Part shown: piece by piece, positions 1 to 11,454 of the stretch
How positions within the stretch are numbered: the first letter of the stretch is position 1
How the letters are laid out: every line of letters begins with the position of its first letter
Assembly (NCBI GenBank): GCA_030762895.1
Contig: CM061063.1
Span: 52,407,196-52,471,195 of the forward strand
DNA from: Sophora flavescens
Lineage: Eukaryota > Streptophyta > Magnoliopsida > Fabales > Fabaceae
DNA length: 64,000 nt
Direction: 5' to 3'
Program-made: the position numbers and the translations under genes
The notes under the pieces: model-generated
Databases searched by the model: none
The model's input: the letters and a program-made list of their open reading frames with translations, nothing else
What the model was told of the DNA's origin: nothing

Positions 1-11
1 ATATGTGATAA

Positions 12-1056
12 GTGTCTGGGAGAGACCCACTAAGGAAGAATCTTCCTACCCTCCCTGATAGAAGAGCGAGATCCTCACAACATGTCCTTATGATCATGGA
101 CAGTGACACAAAATGGGCATCCTTCAAGCATCCCAGTGTCTGTGGGGGGGCCTCTGATTTCTTCAAGGTTAAGCTCATCTATGAAATACTGAAGTGGGAA
201 TTCAGTCATTTCAGAGTTGACAGAGCTGCACATTTTGTCCCTCCATTATGGCTGAGGCATAATGCATAAACAAGAGTTGGAATCATACCCTATATGATCT
301 GTCCAAGACTACAGATGATTGATCTGAACAAGGACAAGGACAGGAAGTATAGAAGATTCAAAGGAGTAATGCCACAAGCTGAATCAGTAATGCTTGATCT
401 GAATCAAGAAACCTTTGACTACTCATTGCTGGACTATTATTTGAAATCTAAGTCTATTGGGATGATTAATGAAAAACGTGCTGCTGACTTCTGGAAATCC
501 GACATCATTCATTGGACAAGAGAAGCATCTTCCTCTGGTATGACCCAAGAAGTGAAAAAGGCCATTCCTAAAGTCAGAGGAAAATGTGAACTTTCATACT
601 TCAGATACATGATCTACAAAGATCTCCGGGGACTTCCTATAACAAGTAGGAATGTGGAATTCTCCTATCCCATTAAATGGGCAAAGGAAATAACAGCAAC
701 CACTTTACCACTTCTTGTAATCCCCTCCTTCACCTCCTTCAGAGCACACAGGAGATGAACATTATCTGGCTGTGGTTCATCCTTCAGACCATCCTAAACA
801 TTCCAGAGCATTAAGCACCTTTCAAGCACCTGCTCATTTCCAAGAATCTGCTGAAAGTTCTAGACAACATGCTCTGCCACCAAATCTTGAAGAAGTTCTT
901 GGCAAGATAGTTGATGAAAGAGTTGGCAAACTGGTTGAAGTATCTCAGAGAGTTCAAGTATCTATGGCTCCAACCTTAGAGGTTGTGAACAAAATGCTGG
1001 AATTTTTGACTGATTTCAAGAAAACCCAGACTCAGAATCAACCTCCTCCTGCCTAA
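12..1056 (+). pseudogene. env-like/accessory ORF of the SIRE-like element, broken
   Basis: Three open stretches in different frames (12-269, 294-758, 772-1056) look like pieces of one gene split by frameshifts. The middle piece has a charged region with the run KDRKYRRFKG. The last piece is helical and rich in Q/V/E, ending in a proline-rich tail with a stop at 1054-1056, about 400 bases before the LTR. The position matches the env-like ORF of SIRE elements, a product of unknown function often predicted to form coiled coils. I do not see a signal peptide or membrane segment. It could also be a generic 'putative plant transposon protein' domain. No promoter or start can be defended, because the gene begins at or before the window edge. 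Confidence 0.45.
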
Positions 1057-1466
1057 CTTTGAATTTTTTTTTTGTTACTGACAATGATGGTCCACTCCCT
1101 TCACCTTTTCGTCCGATGACAAAAAAGGGGGGAAAAGGAAAGAAAATAGATTTTTTTTTATATATACAAAGTCAGTTTTGAAAAGCTCATATTCGTCTGC
1201 GTATGCATATTCTGTTTATAACTACTCTGATACTTCTGTTTGCTTATTTGCTCTGATATCTGCTTAACCATGCTTATATATTCTTTCATATATACTCTAA
1301 GTTTGATAAACAATTGCATGGATCTAATAGCTTATATGCAGTTTGTCTCATATGCTTTTACTGATTATATATCTGAATGCTTTGTCTTAGGGGGAGATTT
1401 GCAAGCTCTCTTAGACTTTGCTTTTCAAATTTAATTAGTTTTTGTCATCATCAAAAAAGGAGAGAT
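1057..1466. other. Untranslated stretch between env-like ORF and 3' LTR
   Basis: AT-rich and without a convincing gene. It contains a G-rich run near 1125-1135 and a G-rich AGGGGGAGA-type tract near 1389, both resembling decayed polypurine tracts. The tract that abuts the LTR is at 1451-1465. Confidence 0.5.
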
Positions 1467-3063
1467 TGTTGGAACCAAAGTGGTTTTGATTTAAATAATC
1501 TCTATGCTTTGATGTTAACAAAATGATTAAATTTGCTTGGAAAAGTGTTAGTTGAGATCTAACATGTGCTTTCAGTTATGCAGGAATATTTATAATATAA
1601 GTAATGGAAACTTGGGATAAGTTTTTGTTGGACTCCTTGAGAAAAATACACATCCACCCTTGTAGACGGCTGCTCTAGTATTGGTAAAGTTATTTATTTA
1701 TTTAATTGAGTAGACTGGTTTTTTTAAATAGACAAGGCACTAAATGTTTACTAGTCAGAAATCAAGATAACTTACTTAGATACAACAAGTCCAAATACTT
1801 GATAGTAGACGTGTCTAGCTTGCCACGTCAGCAGACGGGAATAATTAGTAGAATTGAATGAACCCAAAGATAAAATAATCAAGTAGACGAGCTCTAAGTG
1901 TCACGTCACCGGACGGAGATTATGATAACTCACTGAGGTATAGCAAGTCCAAAGAGTTGATAGACGAGGGGATATGCCACGTCAGTAGACGAGCAAAATA
2001 AAATAGTGAACAGACTTAGTCTCACATAATTACACGGAGTTCTTAAGTAGACGAGCTCCATCTCTTGAATGAATAAATGCAATCCGAATCTCTTGAATTT
2101 ATTTCAAATGATTGATATTTATTTCTACAGAATATTTGTTCTTCACATTTGTTTTATCTGCTTTAATATTTTACCTTATTTTAAAAGAAACATAGTACCA
2201 TCAAAGAAATGAAAAAAGCAGAATTGTACAATGAGAAACTGCAAAACGATATGTACGATGACAACTTTATAGCTGAAAAATCTGGATTGTACACAAAGGA
2301 GGAACAACAAGTTTTCAAGCTGCAATGCTCAGAGCAGTGAGCCTCCATTTCGTGCTACCTCGATAACCAAGAGTACTTTTCAGCATCAATCTAGCTATCA
2401 GTCACAACGGATATCATGCATTCAATGCTATCTCTGAACGGGACTATTCAAAATAACCATTGAAGAAATACAAGTGAAGAAGAAGGTCGCTATAAATAGA
2501 AGACTTCAAGTTCTGAAGAATAACTTTTTGCCAATCAATAATCACTCATTCTAATTTCCTTTTAAAGAGCAAGAGTCTGTATTCTTTAGTTTGAATATTG
2601 TTGCAATATTCAACTGATCTTAAACTTTCATATCCTCACACATAGTGAGTTAAGAAGATCATAAGTTAAATCTCTTTGTTAGAGTTAGAGCCTGGAGAGG
2701 CTTGGTAAAAAAGGAATACTTGTAAGCCTGGAGAGGTGTTGAATACTTGGTTGTAATCTATTTGGAAAATAGTGGAGAAAATCCTTCAAGTAGAAAGGAC
2801 TGGACGTAACTCTTGGTTAGAAGAGAGGAAACCATGATAAAACATCTTGTGTGAATATTCTATCCCTAAACTCTTACGGCTTTATTTGTTTTTACTGGCT
2901 GAGGGGTTTTGATATTGCTTTTGTTAAAGATTTTTAAAAAGGATCCATTTCTTTGTGCTTGCTTCTGATTTAATCTTCTTATGTGCAAAAATAGTTTTGA
3001 AGGGTGTTTTCGAAAATTATTAACAAACACAATTCAACCCCCTTCTTGTATTTACCTGTGTCA
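1467..3063 (+). repeat. 3' LTR of the SIRE-like element
   Basis: The LTR begins TGTTGG directly after the polypurine tract and ends near a TGTCA at 3059-3063. Inside it is a partial duplication: a block near 1766-1845 recurs near 1925-2000, each containing the words gataact, caagtccaaa and gccacgtcag. The phrase aagtagacgagctc occurs twice (near 1880 and 2044). A TATA-like ctataaataga lies near 2491, a plausible core promoter. The exact 3' boundary is uncertain by a few bases. Confidence 0.6.
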
Positions 3064-4564
3064 ACTTCAGAGTGTAGAGTAATTATGGTTAAAATTTGTA
3101 AATAATTAATGATACTATATATAAGTGTATTTTGGTATAAACAAATTAATGATTTCTTAATTTGATTGTAGAAACCTTTAATTATCACATAAAAAGAATG
3201 GAGGGAGTAATTAAAATATCCCATTAACTGAAAATCAAAATCAGTGCTAACCCACTCTCAGCTTTGATTTCTAAAATCCCTAATCCCTAACCTCCCCACC
3301 ATCACAATCCAAACAACAAAAATCCCCATTGACGCAAGGTCCGCTACTCATCCTCCGATGTCTTCTCTAACCCATCCGCAAATGGAATCCTTGAAGAAAT
3401 CTTCTTTATTGTGTTAAATTAAAGAAAATAGAATCCCTGAAGAAATATGAAAAGTTTGCTATCCACCTTCGATCTGGTTGCTGCACCTCATATGTGTTGG
3501 GTTCTGCTCTAGTTTAAGGAATAAGCACCAAGCTTTCCATTTTGTTCACAGCAACAGGAAAAATAAAAAGGGACTCCTTCCTCCAATTTGTCTTTCTATA
3601 ATTATGTTTTCCTGTCATGGAGCAATGAGCCTTTCTATACGGACATACGGTGGCGGTGGTAGCAGTTTTGGTGGTGGTTTTACGAAAAACGGTGTGGATG
3701 ACTGGGCAGTTGGGCACCACCGTGTGAGGAGTGGGAGCCGGCGAGGTTGGTATTGGATCCAAAAGAATAACCAGGGGAAGATTGAAGAATATGGGTGAAA
3801 AAAATAATATAATAAAAAGTATTTAATAAATAAATATGATGATGGGATGGAAATCTAGGAGAGGATTAGAGATTTGGAGATGAAAGGAGAACACTGATTT
3901 CAGTTGATGAATTTTATTATTTTATTTTTCTTAGTTTTGTACAAGTACAATGAACAAATACATACAATGTTGTTTCTGAAAATACATCAACTAGTATACA
4001 AGTGATGTGTCAAAATCAAAGTTTTTCATTGGTTAGTCAAATTGAAGTAAGGTTGCACCAGGTTTTTTGCTGGTGCAACTTAGACAACACCATTGTTTAC
4101 TCCATTTATTTGCTCTTAACTTTCTCATCAACCTTCCATTATTTGTCCGAAACATTCTCATCTTTTATTCTTTTCAAAAACATTGAGGATAGGTCTTCAA
4201 CTCAACAAAAAAAACAATAAGCGTAAAAGGAACAAAAGAAGTCACACACTCATCAGAACCACAACTTGTTTCGTGACCCATGCCACCCTTATATGAATCA
4301 AATTTTTCTTTCCATCTTTCATTTTTTATTTGCTTTGCTTGCGGGGTTCTCAAATCTTGGCTACCCCGATCTACTAGTGCAGCGAGTGGTGACTATGAGA
4401 GGATTTTTAGAAATATTAAAAAAAAATAACAAAGTGATCTCTGTATAATTATTATTTTGTTTACTTTGAAGAAGATTCTCCAATATGGGCACCAATGGGT
4501 TTGGTTCTGTAGATTGGGGTGGCCTGGTTTTGTTTTTTGGAGTGATGGTGGTTGTTGATGAGTT
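3064..4564. other. Intergenic, no gene supported
   Basis: AT-rich sequence with C-rich patches near 3260-3320. An open frame at 3478-3798 has a glycine-rich stretch but no recognisable domain, and I do not call it. The 5 bases at 4565-4569 are the left target duplication of the next element. Confidence 0.5.
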
Positions 4565-4569
4565 GTCTC

Positions 4570-4740
4570 TATTAGGAAATATGGCATGCATGGAAAAGAT
4601 AGAAAAGTATGAAATGTAGAATTGACAGAATGAGAAAGTATGTTTACAAATGAGTACATCAAGCCTTTATTTAGGCTAACAAATGAGTAACTAACTATTA
4701 GCAAACTAATAACTAATCTAACTAATTGTTATCTCTAATA
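4570..4740 (-). repeat. 3' LTR (A) of the triple-LTR element
   Basis: 171 bp, ends TATTAG/CTAATA instead of the usual TG/CA. On the minus strand it follows the purine tract GCGGGAGGC. Left-flanking duplication GTCTC at 4565-4569. Confidence 0.85.
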
Positions 4741-5937
4741 GCCTCCCGCAAGCTGGAAGTGCTCCTTAGCAAGTTCAGCTTGGAATGAACAACACAACAA
4801 GAGAAAAAGAAAGAACAATTAATGAAAATTACAAATGCATAACTCTAATTACATTGGCTAATCAAGAAAAGTCTAACAATGATATAGGTAACAACCGAAG
4901 TTCGTAGATCTGAGAAGTCTTGGACATTCTTTTGGGCCTCTTTGATCTTCTTCCGTCGTCTCCACAGCTTTCGTTCCAAAAACAAATGAATTTTACCGGA
5001 ATGAACACTGGCAAGAATGAATCCATACATGAAATGAGTCGACTCGCTGGAATTAACATCAGTCAAAAGTCGCTCTAAAATTGGTCTATATAGGCCTCAA
5101 AATATTATTGCCAATTTTAGGCAAACACTTAACCATCATCAAGATAGAAGCAAGAAAAAAATTATCAATGCTACTTAACCACAAAGGCTTTCTTGTAGCA
5201 ATATTGAAAATGTTAAAATGTGGTACACTAGCCACTGAATAAATCTTCATGAGATCAACTAATCATCAAGAAATACATTAGTTAAGAACCCGAAACTGGA
5301 AATGAAAAAGAAGGAACCCGATCTTGGCGCTCACGTTCTTCAAAATCCAACATTAAAGAGTTGGGAGAGGTGACGTGTTTTGTGGCTGCAACACCTACCC
5401 CTATGCTGCTACTTCTCACATTAACATCTTTCAAATTCTTTCATGCACAAGATAATAGATGAGTTTTGAGAAAATGCTAGCCTTTGATTTATGAAAAGAT
5501 ATGCTTTAGCAATGAGAAGTGTGGAACAACATATTATGAAATATGGCAAATATTGAACGAAAACATGCTTCCTCATCGTCATACACCTTGTGCTACCTTT
5601 CTTCTTATTTTCTTGGGGTAGAATAAAAGGTGCTCATCTCGATGAAAAAATACCACTGAGTGAGCAGGAGGATCTTATTGTCTGGATGCGAACTTATACT
5701 TTGCCAACTTTTAGGAAGTTGTACGAAAAGATTGAGGTGGATCAACAGACTTGAAAATTTTGTGTGAGTTCTTTCAACTCAATTGCAGCGATGATGCAAG
5801 GATCTAAAGAAGATGAAGAGGTTTTTTTTTATTTGCTTGGAAAAATTGAAAAAAGAAGATGAATCAAGAAAAGAAAACTAAAGGAAGAGAAAGCAGCATA
5901 AAATTCTCCTATGGTGGATGATATCGATCTGATACCA
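4741..5937 (-). mobile_element. Internal unit 1 of the triple-LTR element
   Basis: Internal domain between LTR A and LTR B. On the minus strand it runs from the primer site (5926-5937, with one change from the initiator-Met consensus) to the purine tract beside 4741. It encodes no gag or pol. It carries the antisense CDC50-like fragment (5617-5753). A short minus-strand open frame at 4845-5066 is rich in R/K and I do not recognise it. A near-identical second unit lies at 6110-6177 plus 18970-20054, so this is repeated sequence and not a unique gene. Confidence 0.75.
5617..5753 (+). pseudogene. Captured fragment of a CDC50/ALIS (LEM3-family) gene, copy 1
   Basis: The plus-strand translation contains LIVWMR followed by LPTFRKLYEKIE, the signature of the C-terminal ectodomain of plant ALA-interacting subunits (ALIS, yeast Cdc50/Lem3 family). 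These proteins are beta subunits of P4-ATPase lipid flippases. Only about 40 codons of homology remain; the two membrane segments and the rest of the gene are absent. The fragment lies antisense to the retrotransposon that carries it, which fits capture of a host transcript. It is repeated in unit 2 at 19731-19867. Family recognition is from memory of the motif, so a search should confirm it. Confidence 0.75.
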
Positions 5938-6109
5938 TATTAGGAAATATGGCATCCATGGAGAAGATAGAAAAGTATAAAATGTAGAATTGATAGAATG
6001 AGAAAGTATATTTTTACAAGTGAGTACATCAAGCCTTTATTTAGGCTAACAAATGAGTAACTAACTATTAGCAAACTAATAACTAGTCTAACTAACAGTA
6101 TCTCTAATA
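5938..6109 (-). repeat. Internal LTR (B) of the triple-LTR element
   Basis: 172 bp. It has both a primer site on its left (minus-strand downstream) and a purine tract on its right, so it serves as the 5' LTR of unit 1 and the 3' LTR of unit 2. Confidence 0.85.
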
Positions 6110-6177
6110 GCCTCCCGCAAGCTGGAAGTGCTCCTTAGCAAGTTCAGCTTGGAATGAACAACACAATAACAGAAAAG

Positions 6178-9100
6178 TGTAACGCCCCAATTTTTCAGTT
6201 TCTTGTTAATCTGTGCTTAAATGTGTACTTGCCAGTAATTGATTTTAAATTTTTAGAGATTATTTTGATAAACTAAAATCATTTTCATAACTTAGACTAT
6301 CTTAGGAAGCTCCAGTAAAAATTTCAGCTGAAAATTCAGACGAATCCCAGTCTGCATTTTCTTTATCGGTACAAGTTTACTGATCAGAAAATGAAATTTT
6401 TACTCGTGAAAAAAACGATTAGACTTCTAATTAGGATTGCTAATGTTTCCACTATTTTAAAAAATTTCGTTAAAAAATTTTATTTCATTGATTTTTCAGG
6501 TGCGATTTTCATTAAAAATACGATCGATTCGGTATAGATATTTAACCGGAACGAAACAAAAATCAAGGGAAATAACTTGTATCATATTTTGGAGTGTTGG
6601 GTGAGGAAAATATGATTTTTGTAGGATGAGTAGTAATTTTATGGCACAAAATCATAATTATCAAAATAAATTATTATATTTCAAAATTTATATTAAAAAT
6701 ACTTTTAATATTTTTTTTATTTTTCTCTCCCTTTTCTGATGAAACCAGCACCCACCCCCCCCAATAATTTAAACCCTTCTCCTTCACTCTTCACCACCTT
6801 TTCTCTTTTAAACTTCAAAACCACACCTAGTTCTTTTTCTTCTCAAGAAAGATCAAGTTTTTTTTATGGTTTCAAGCTTCCATTTTCAACCAACTCCTAG
6901 GTATAAACTTCATATATGGTTCTGCACTTTTCTTCTATGATCATTATCTTCACTTGCATGTTGAGTTGATTCATGAAAGTTTGTTTATTTTGTTTCAAAA
7001 CTACATTTTTTTTTAACTTCTACTCATTCTTCTTACCATCATCAACACTTGCATGTTGAAGAAGACTTTCCCATGACCTATTTTGAGGGGTTGGCCAAAC
7101 CCTAAGGGAGGAAAAGTTGATGGTTTTGCAAAAAAAATTCATGCATGATGATATTATGTTATATGTTCATGATTCCAACTTATGATCTTGAAAACAAAAT
7201 CATTTTTGCATAAGAATGGTTCCTATCAACTTCTACTCATTTTCACTTTCATGTTTATATCTTGCATGTGGTAAAAAATCTTCATACCCTATGATCATAG
7301 TGTAACCAAAAACACCAAGAGGGGAAAAATGAAAGATTTTGATGAAAATCTCACATGCATGGCTTTAGATCTTTGGTTCATGAATTTTCTCAACCAAAGT
7401 TTTTTGAGCCTATGTATACTTCCTTGTGATGGTTCTATGCCAAAAATATAAAATTTTTAAGTTAGTGCGGCCAAATTTTTAATCACTTGGAAGGTTGCAT
7501 GATTAATACACTAAGTTCTTTACATTAGTAGCTTAACAATGGTGCTTGAAAAATTTTAGTGTTCCTAACCTTGTTGGCTTGTGATAGCCGAAACTCACTT
7601 GATGAGTTGAGGAGGTTGGTTCAATTTTTTTAAGCTAAATGAAGCTTAGAATACTATAAAGTTTACATGCATGAAATTAGATTGATGAAAAATAGTATTT
7701 TTCCACCATTTCTTGATATGGCCAAAACATGTATGATGATTTTATGAAAATTTTAACATATGTTAAACCTTGGTTTTGTTTAGATTTGCAATCGTAACGT
7801 GAAACTCAAGTTCGTTGTTTTGAAACCGCTATCAAATCCTTTACCGGTTTAATTTGAGGTAAGGGAAGACAGCCTGAGGGATATTAATTTGTGGATAACT
7901 ATGTGTTTCCTATTGTTGTTTGATGATGCTTGGTTGATATTTTGCCATGATGTTTGATTGATGGTTGATGTTGGTCTGTATTGATATGCTGAGTTTGATT
8001 TGTTTTTCATGTACTATATGTTGGTTTATTTTATAAAATGCTTATGATGCTGTGAATATGTTGAAGTGATAGTTTAATTGTTGAGTTGTTGCATGAGAAG
8101 CCTAACCGTGGGTTAGAGCTCAATTTAATAAGTTAAGATAAAAGTCTTAACAAAATTATGAAAGAAGTTTACAAATAAATAATGTTTTTGAAAAGAAGTT
8201 TCATTTTGTTTGAAAAAGAGAAGAAAGTTAAGATTATATTTCGAAATTTGTAACATTAGAAATGTTATAAAAAAACATATTTTGAACAAAGAAATTTCAT
8301 ATCAATTTGAATAAAGAAAATGATTAGAATTATTGAAATATTTTAAAAAGAATTTCCAAATTAAATTCTTGAGTTAAAAGAATTTTTTTAAGGAAAATAA
8401 ATTTGGTTTTATTGAAAAGAGTGAATCAAGGTGATAATTTAAAAAATTGAATTTCAAATAATTTTTTTTACTTTGCTCAATACAATATTCCAATAACTTG
8501 GATAAGTTATGGAGACATAATTTTGTTTTGTTTTTCACTGAACGAAAAATAACGTTGAAAAGTGGATCTAGTAACCGAGACGTCGGGCTACTAGTGTAAT
8601 TAAACACGTTGATCTATGATCCGTGCCACGTTGTTGTGGACTGTGTGTCCCTATACGTTATTGTGGACTGTGTGTCCTACATACGTTATACAAACGTGGT
8701 AAAAGCAGTAAAGGTGAAAAGTTGATTTCTACTAGCACAAAGTCTTAGACTGGTACATCGGTTTAAGACTCTTGTGGTTGGACACTCGGACTCAAATGTC
8801 CTGTGTTTAAAAATTTTAATACACTGAAAAATTATGGAGGTCGTGAGCCTTTGAGCTTCGACAAGGAAAGAATTACACACAAAGAGAAGCTGGGAAAATA
8901 AAATGTTTTTCATGCATTTGGCAGACGTGCCCAAAGTTGTATTTCATGCCACGTTGTATCATTGTGCCTTGATGGACAATGAAATCCATATGCCTTGATT
9001 ACTATGCCTTGAGTTGGATAGTATGCTATGGATATCCACGCACGTTGCACACTGTGCCAAGAGTTTTGGGCAGTGCAGTGGACTAACACGTTGTGCCTTT

Positions 9101-10214
9101 TATGGCAAGGATTTTGGGCCTGGTCAGCTCATTTTAAACAAAATGAAGTTGAGGTCTCCGGAGATTAGGAAAGACATGGAATCATAGAAGTGCTATGGTT
9201 TTCAAAAGCGATGATTATCTCTTGCTATGCACTTTTTAAAATGATATCTTGTTACTTGTATATGTTACTCTGTGTGTTTTGGGTGCATATAGTTGTCATA
9301 ATTATCCATATATTGGTATCTTACCCTTGCATTTTCCTTCATGTATATATGTATGTATCTTGTTATGTTGAGACTAGATGGACCCAGCTCGGCCTCTCGT
9401 GCACTCCCGGGTGCGAACGATCATGTTTGAGGATGCCGACAACCCTCGGGCTTGGGTGATTCATCCGGGGAATCACATGGCCGAGTACACTGGCCCGGTT
9501 TGCACTATAGAAGGAACACATGAGGGAGGTACAGAGAGGAGGATTCATACCGTGGAGACCATCCAGATATCACTTCCTCCAGCTTGGTTGTATGTACAGC
9601 ACCTAGCAGACTTAGGACAGCCAGTGTTGAATCCACCACCTCTGAATATGGTGCCAGCTTCACCCATAGAGGAGGATCCGGAGGAATTCATGGATGAGGA
9701 CCCTCAGTATCATCCTATGAGCAGTGATGATGATGATGCACCTGGCGAGGGAGCCGGGGTGGAAGTATCCTCTTCTGATACTTCTTCTGGAAATGAGGGA
9801 GACTTTCGTGGTCTCCCGAATGGGTATCACTAGTTGTCTTGACTAGCTTAGGAAGTCTTGTTTCATTTTGGAGTGGTGATGTTGGATGGATCCTTTCAAG
9901 AACATGTTTAAATTGTCTCCTTAACCTCTAGTATGACTTTAGTATTTTGTTTTAAGTAACTTGGATGTATACTCAAGGAAACTTCTGTCAATGCACCTGT
10001 CACTAAGAAGGTGTCTGTTACCAATGTGAATATTATGTATGTCTTCTACGAATATAAGTTTATTTTTAATTTCCCCATCTTATGTTGAGAGTTTTAACTT
10101 AAAATGAATTACCAATTAAGTATTAACTTCCGAAAGAAATCGACATGCCTTTAAAATGTCGTTAATATTGGTAAAAAGGGTCGATTAATTTAATGCCCGG
10201 GAAAGGGTGTCACA
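6178..10214 (+). repeat. 5' LTR of the Tekay-like element (4037 bp)
   Basis: Ends TGTAACG...TGTCACA, paired with 14908-18964. It contains an ORF (9378-9833) and, just upstream of it, a region with recurring acgttg/tgtgcc words (about 8605-9115), including two copies of a phrase ending gtggactgtgtgtcc about 27 bp apart (8628 and 8655). Confidence 0.92.
9378..9833 (+). CDS. ORF inside the 5' LTR of the Tekay-like element
   Basis: A 151-codon frame lies wholly inside the LTR, starting ATG-GAC-CCA at 9378 and ending in a TAG at 9831-9833. The N-terminal half is basic to neutral and has several W and H residues. The C-terminal half is strongly acidic (EEDPEEFMDEDP, then a DDDD run and a serine-rich tail). 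I do not recognise a domain. The corresponding stretch of the 3' LTR is similar over its whole length but is broken there by an 11-base difference soon after the ATG and by a TGA in place of a Trp codon. It may encode an accessory protein transcribed from the LTR, or it may be part of a captured gene. Confidence 0.5.
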   Translation: MDPARPLVHSRVRTIMFEDADNPRAWVIHPGNHMAEYTGPVCTIEGTHEGGTERRIHTVETIQISLPPAWLYVQHLADLGQPVLNPPPLNMVPASPIEEDPEEFMDEDPQYHPMSSDDDDAPGEGAGVEVSSSDTSSGNEGDFRGLPNGYH

Positions 10215-10488
10215 TTAAGGGTCGTAACAGAGCTGGTCGAGTCTTTCGGGAATCTTTGGGAACTAGGCCTATCGTGTTTGTGTTGTGTGATCTCTGAATA
10301 GGCTTGTTTGAATTACTTCTTAAAAGTAATAGATGTTGTAGAAATAATTGATTATTCCTTATCTAGTTGCCATTTAACTGATTTTCTCTTGTTGGTCAGT
10401 TAAGAAGCTAGAGGCAGGATGAGGATGTGACCGCAGAGGAGGCCGTAGAGGTGGTTTTGTTGGTGGGCACGGACCGGTTGGTGGGGGA
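10215..10488 (+). other. Primer site and leader of the Tekay-like element
   Basis: Directly after the 5' LTR, TAACAGAGC (10225-10233) resembles the initiator-Met primer site TATCAGAGC with one change. The rest is leader sequence without a gene. Confidence 0.55.
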
Positions 10489-11440
10489 ATGGATTTTTCA
10501 GCACCAGCTATGGCAGACGTTGCAGCTGTCATTGCTCAACAGACCGCTACTATGGCTGCACAACACCAACAGGAGCAAGCTCGTGCTGAACAAGCTGCTA
10601 AAAGTCATGCTCAGACAGCTTTCCGATGCCAGAGTCCACCACAGTTTCATGGGGATGTTGATCCCATGAAAGCCGACTTGTGGATTCAAGAGATAGAGAA
10701 GATTTTCGAACTGATCAACAGCCCTGAGGTAGTTAGAGTGCCTTATGCCACTTTCTTGTTGATGGGAGATGCGGAGTACTGGTGGAGAGGCACCAGGCGA
10801 CTACTCGAGGTGAACCAACAAGAGATTACTTGGGAGGTTTTCCGTACAGCATTTCTAGACAAATACTTTCCCCAGAGTGCTCAAGCTAAGAAAGAGCAGG
10901 AATTCTTGAGTTTGCGACAAGGAGAGATGACCATCAGAGAATATGCAGCCAAGTTCGAGTCATTGGCCAAATTAATCAGTTTTTCCAAGACAACCCAGAT
11001 GAAGATTGGAAATGTGAAAGATTTGAAGGAGGATTGTGGTACAAAATCAGAGACTCGGTACTACCCCTGGAGATCAGGAATTTTCAAGCGCTGGTGGAGA
11101 AATGTAGAAAAGTGGAACAAATGTGGAAAGGAAGGGATAATCGAGGGAATGTTGGGGGACCCTCATAAACAAGGAACCAAGGCCAGAAAGGAAGACAAGC
11201 CCAGAAGAAGCCATACTCTAGACCAACTAGGAACAATTGGAGCCACCCACAGTACCGTTAAGTTGCTTCAGCCACCGGAAGTATTAACTAGAGGAGTCAA
11301 GGTAATAGTCAAGGGATGAGGTGTTTTAAATGTGGAGATCCGACCCACTTAGCTGATGTATGTCCCGTGAGAGGGATGAAATGCTTCAACTGTGATCAGA
11401 TGGGACACTTAGCAAAGGACTATAAGGGGAAGAAGCAGGA
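10489..11440 (+). pseudogene. gag of the Tekay-like element, frameshifted
   Basis: Starts at ATG 10489. The first part is a gypsy capsid region (retrotransposon gag family): a Q/A-rich helix, then the PPQFHGDVDP motif, then a region with YWWRG and FLDKYFP. Near 10980 the expected frame is lost and the open frame continues out of phase until a TGA at 11317-11319. The nucleocapsid part is in a third frame at 11316-11440. It has one normal CX2CX4HX4C knuckle (CFKCGDPTHLADVC) and a second whose last cysteine is replaced by tyrosine. The product would package RNA and prime cDNA synthesis in an intact element; here it cannot be made as one protein. Confidence 0.85.
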
Positions 11441-11454
11441 ACCCACAGTCAACA

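Larger units (their letters stand above)
1..3063 (+). mobile_element. 3' part of a SIRE-like Ty1/copia retrotransposon
   Basis: The window opens inside an LTR element whose 5' part lies to the left. Seen: remnants of an extra ORF downstream of where pol would be (about 12-1056), an A/G-rich polypurine tract at 1451-1465, then an LTR starting TGTTGG at 1467 and ending near 3063. Known: SIRE/Maximus-type copia elements of legumes have a long LTR and an additional env-like ORF between pol and the 3' LTR. The assignment rests on this layout and the style of the LTR ends. Neither gag nor pol is visible, so the lineage is inferred. The target duplication cannot be checked because the other end is outside the window. 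Confidence 0.6.

Noticed and set aside
3478..3798. Glycine-rich open frame on the plus strand
   Set aside because: No domain, no supporting splice or promoter context, and an overlapping frame exists on the other strand.
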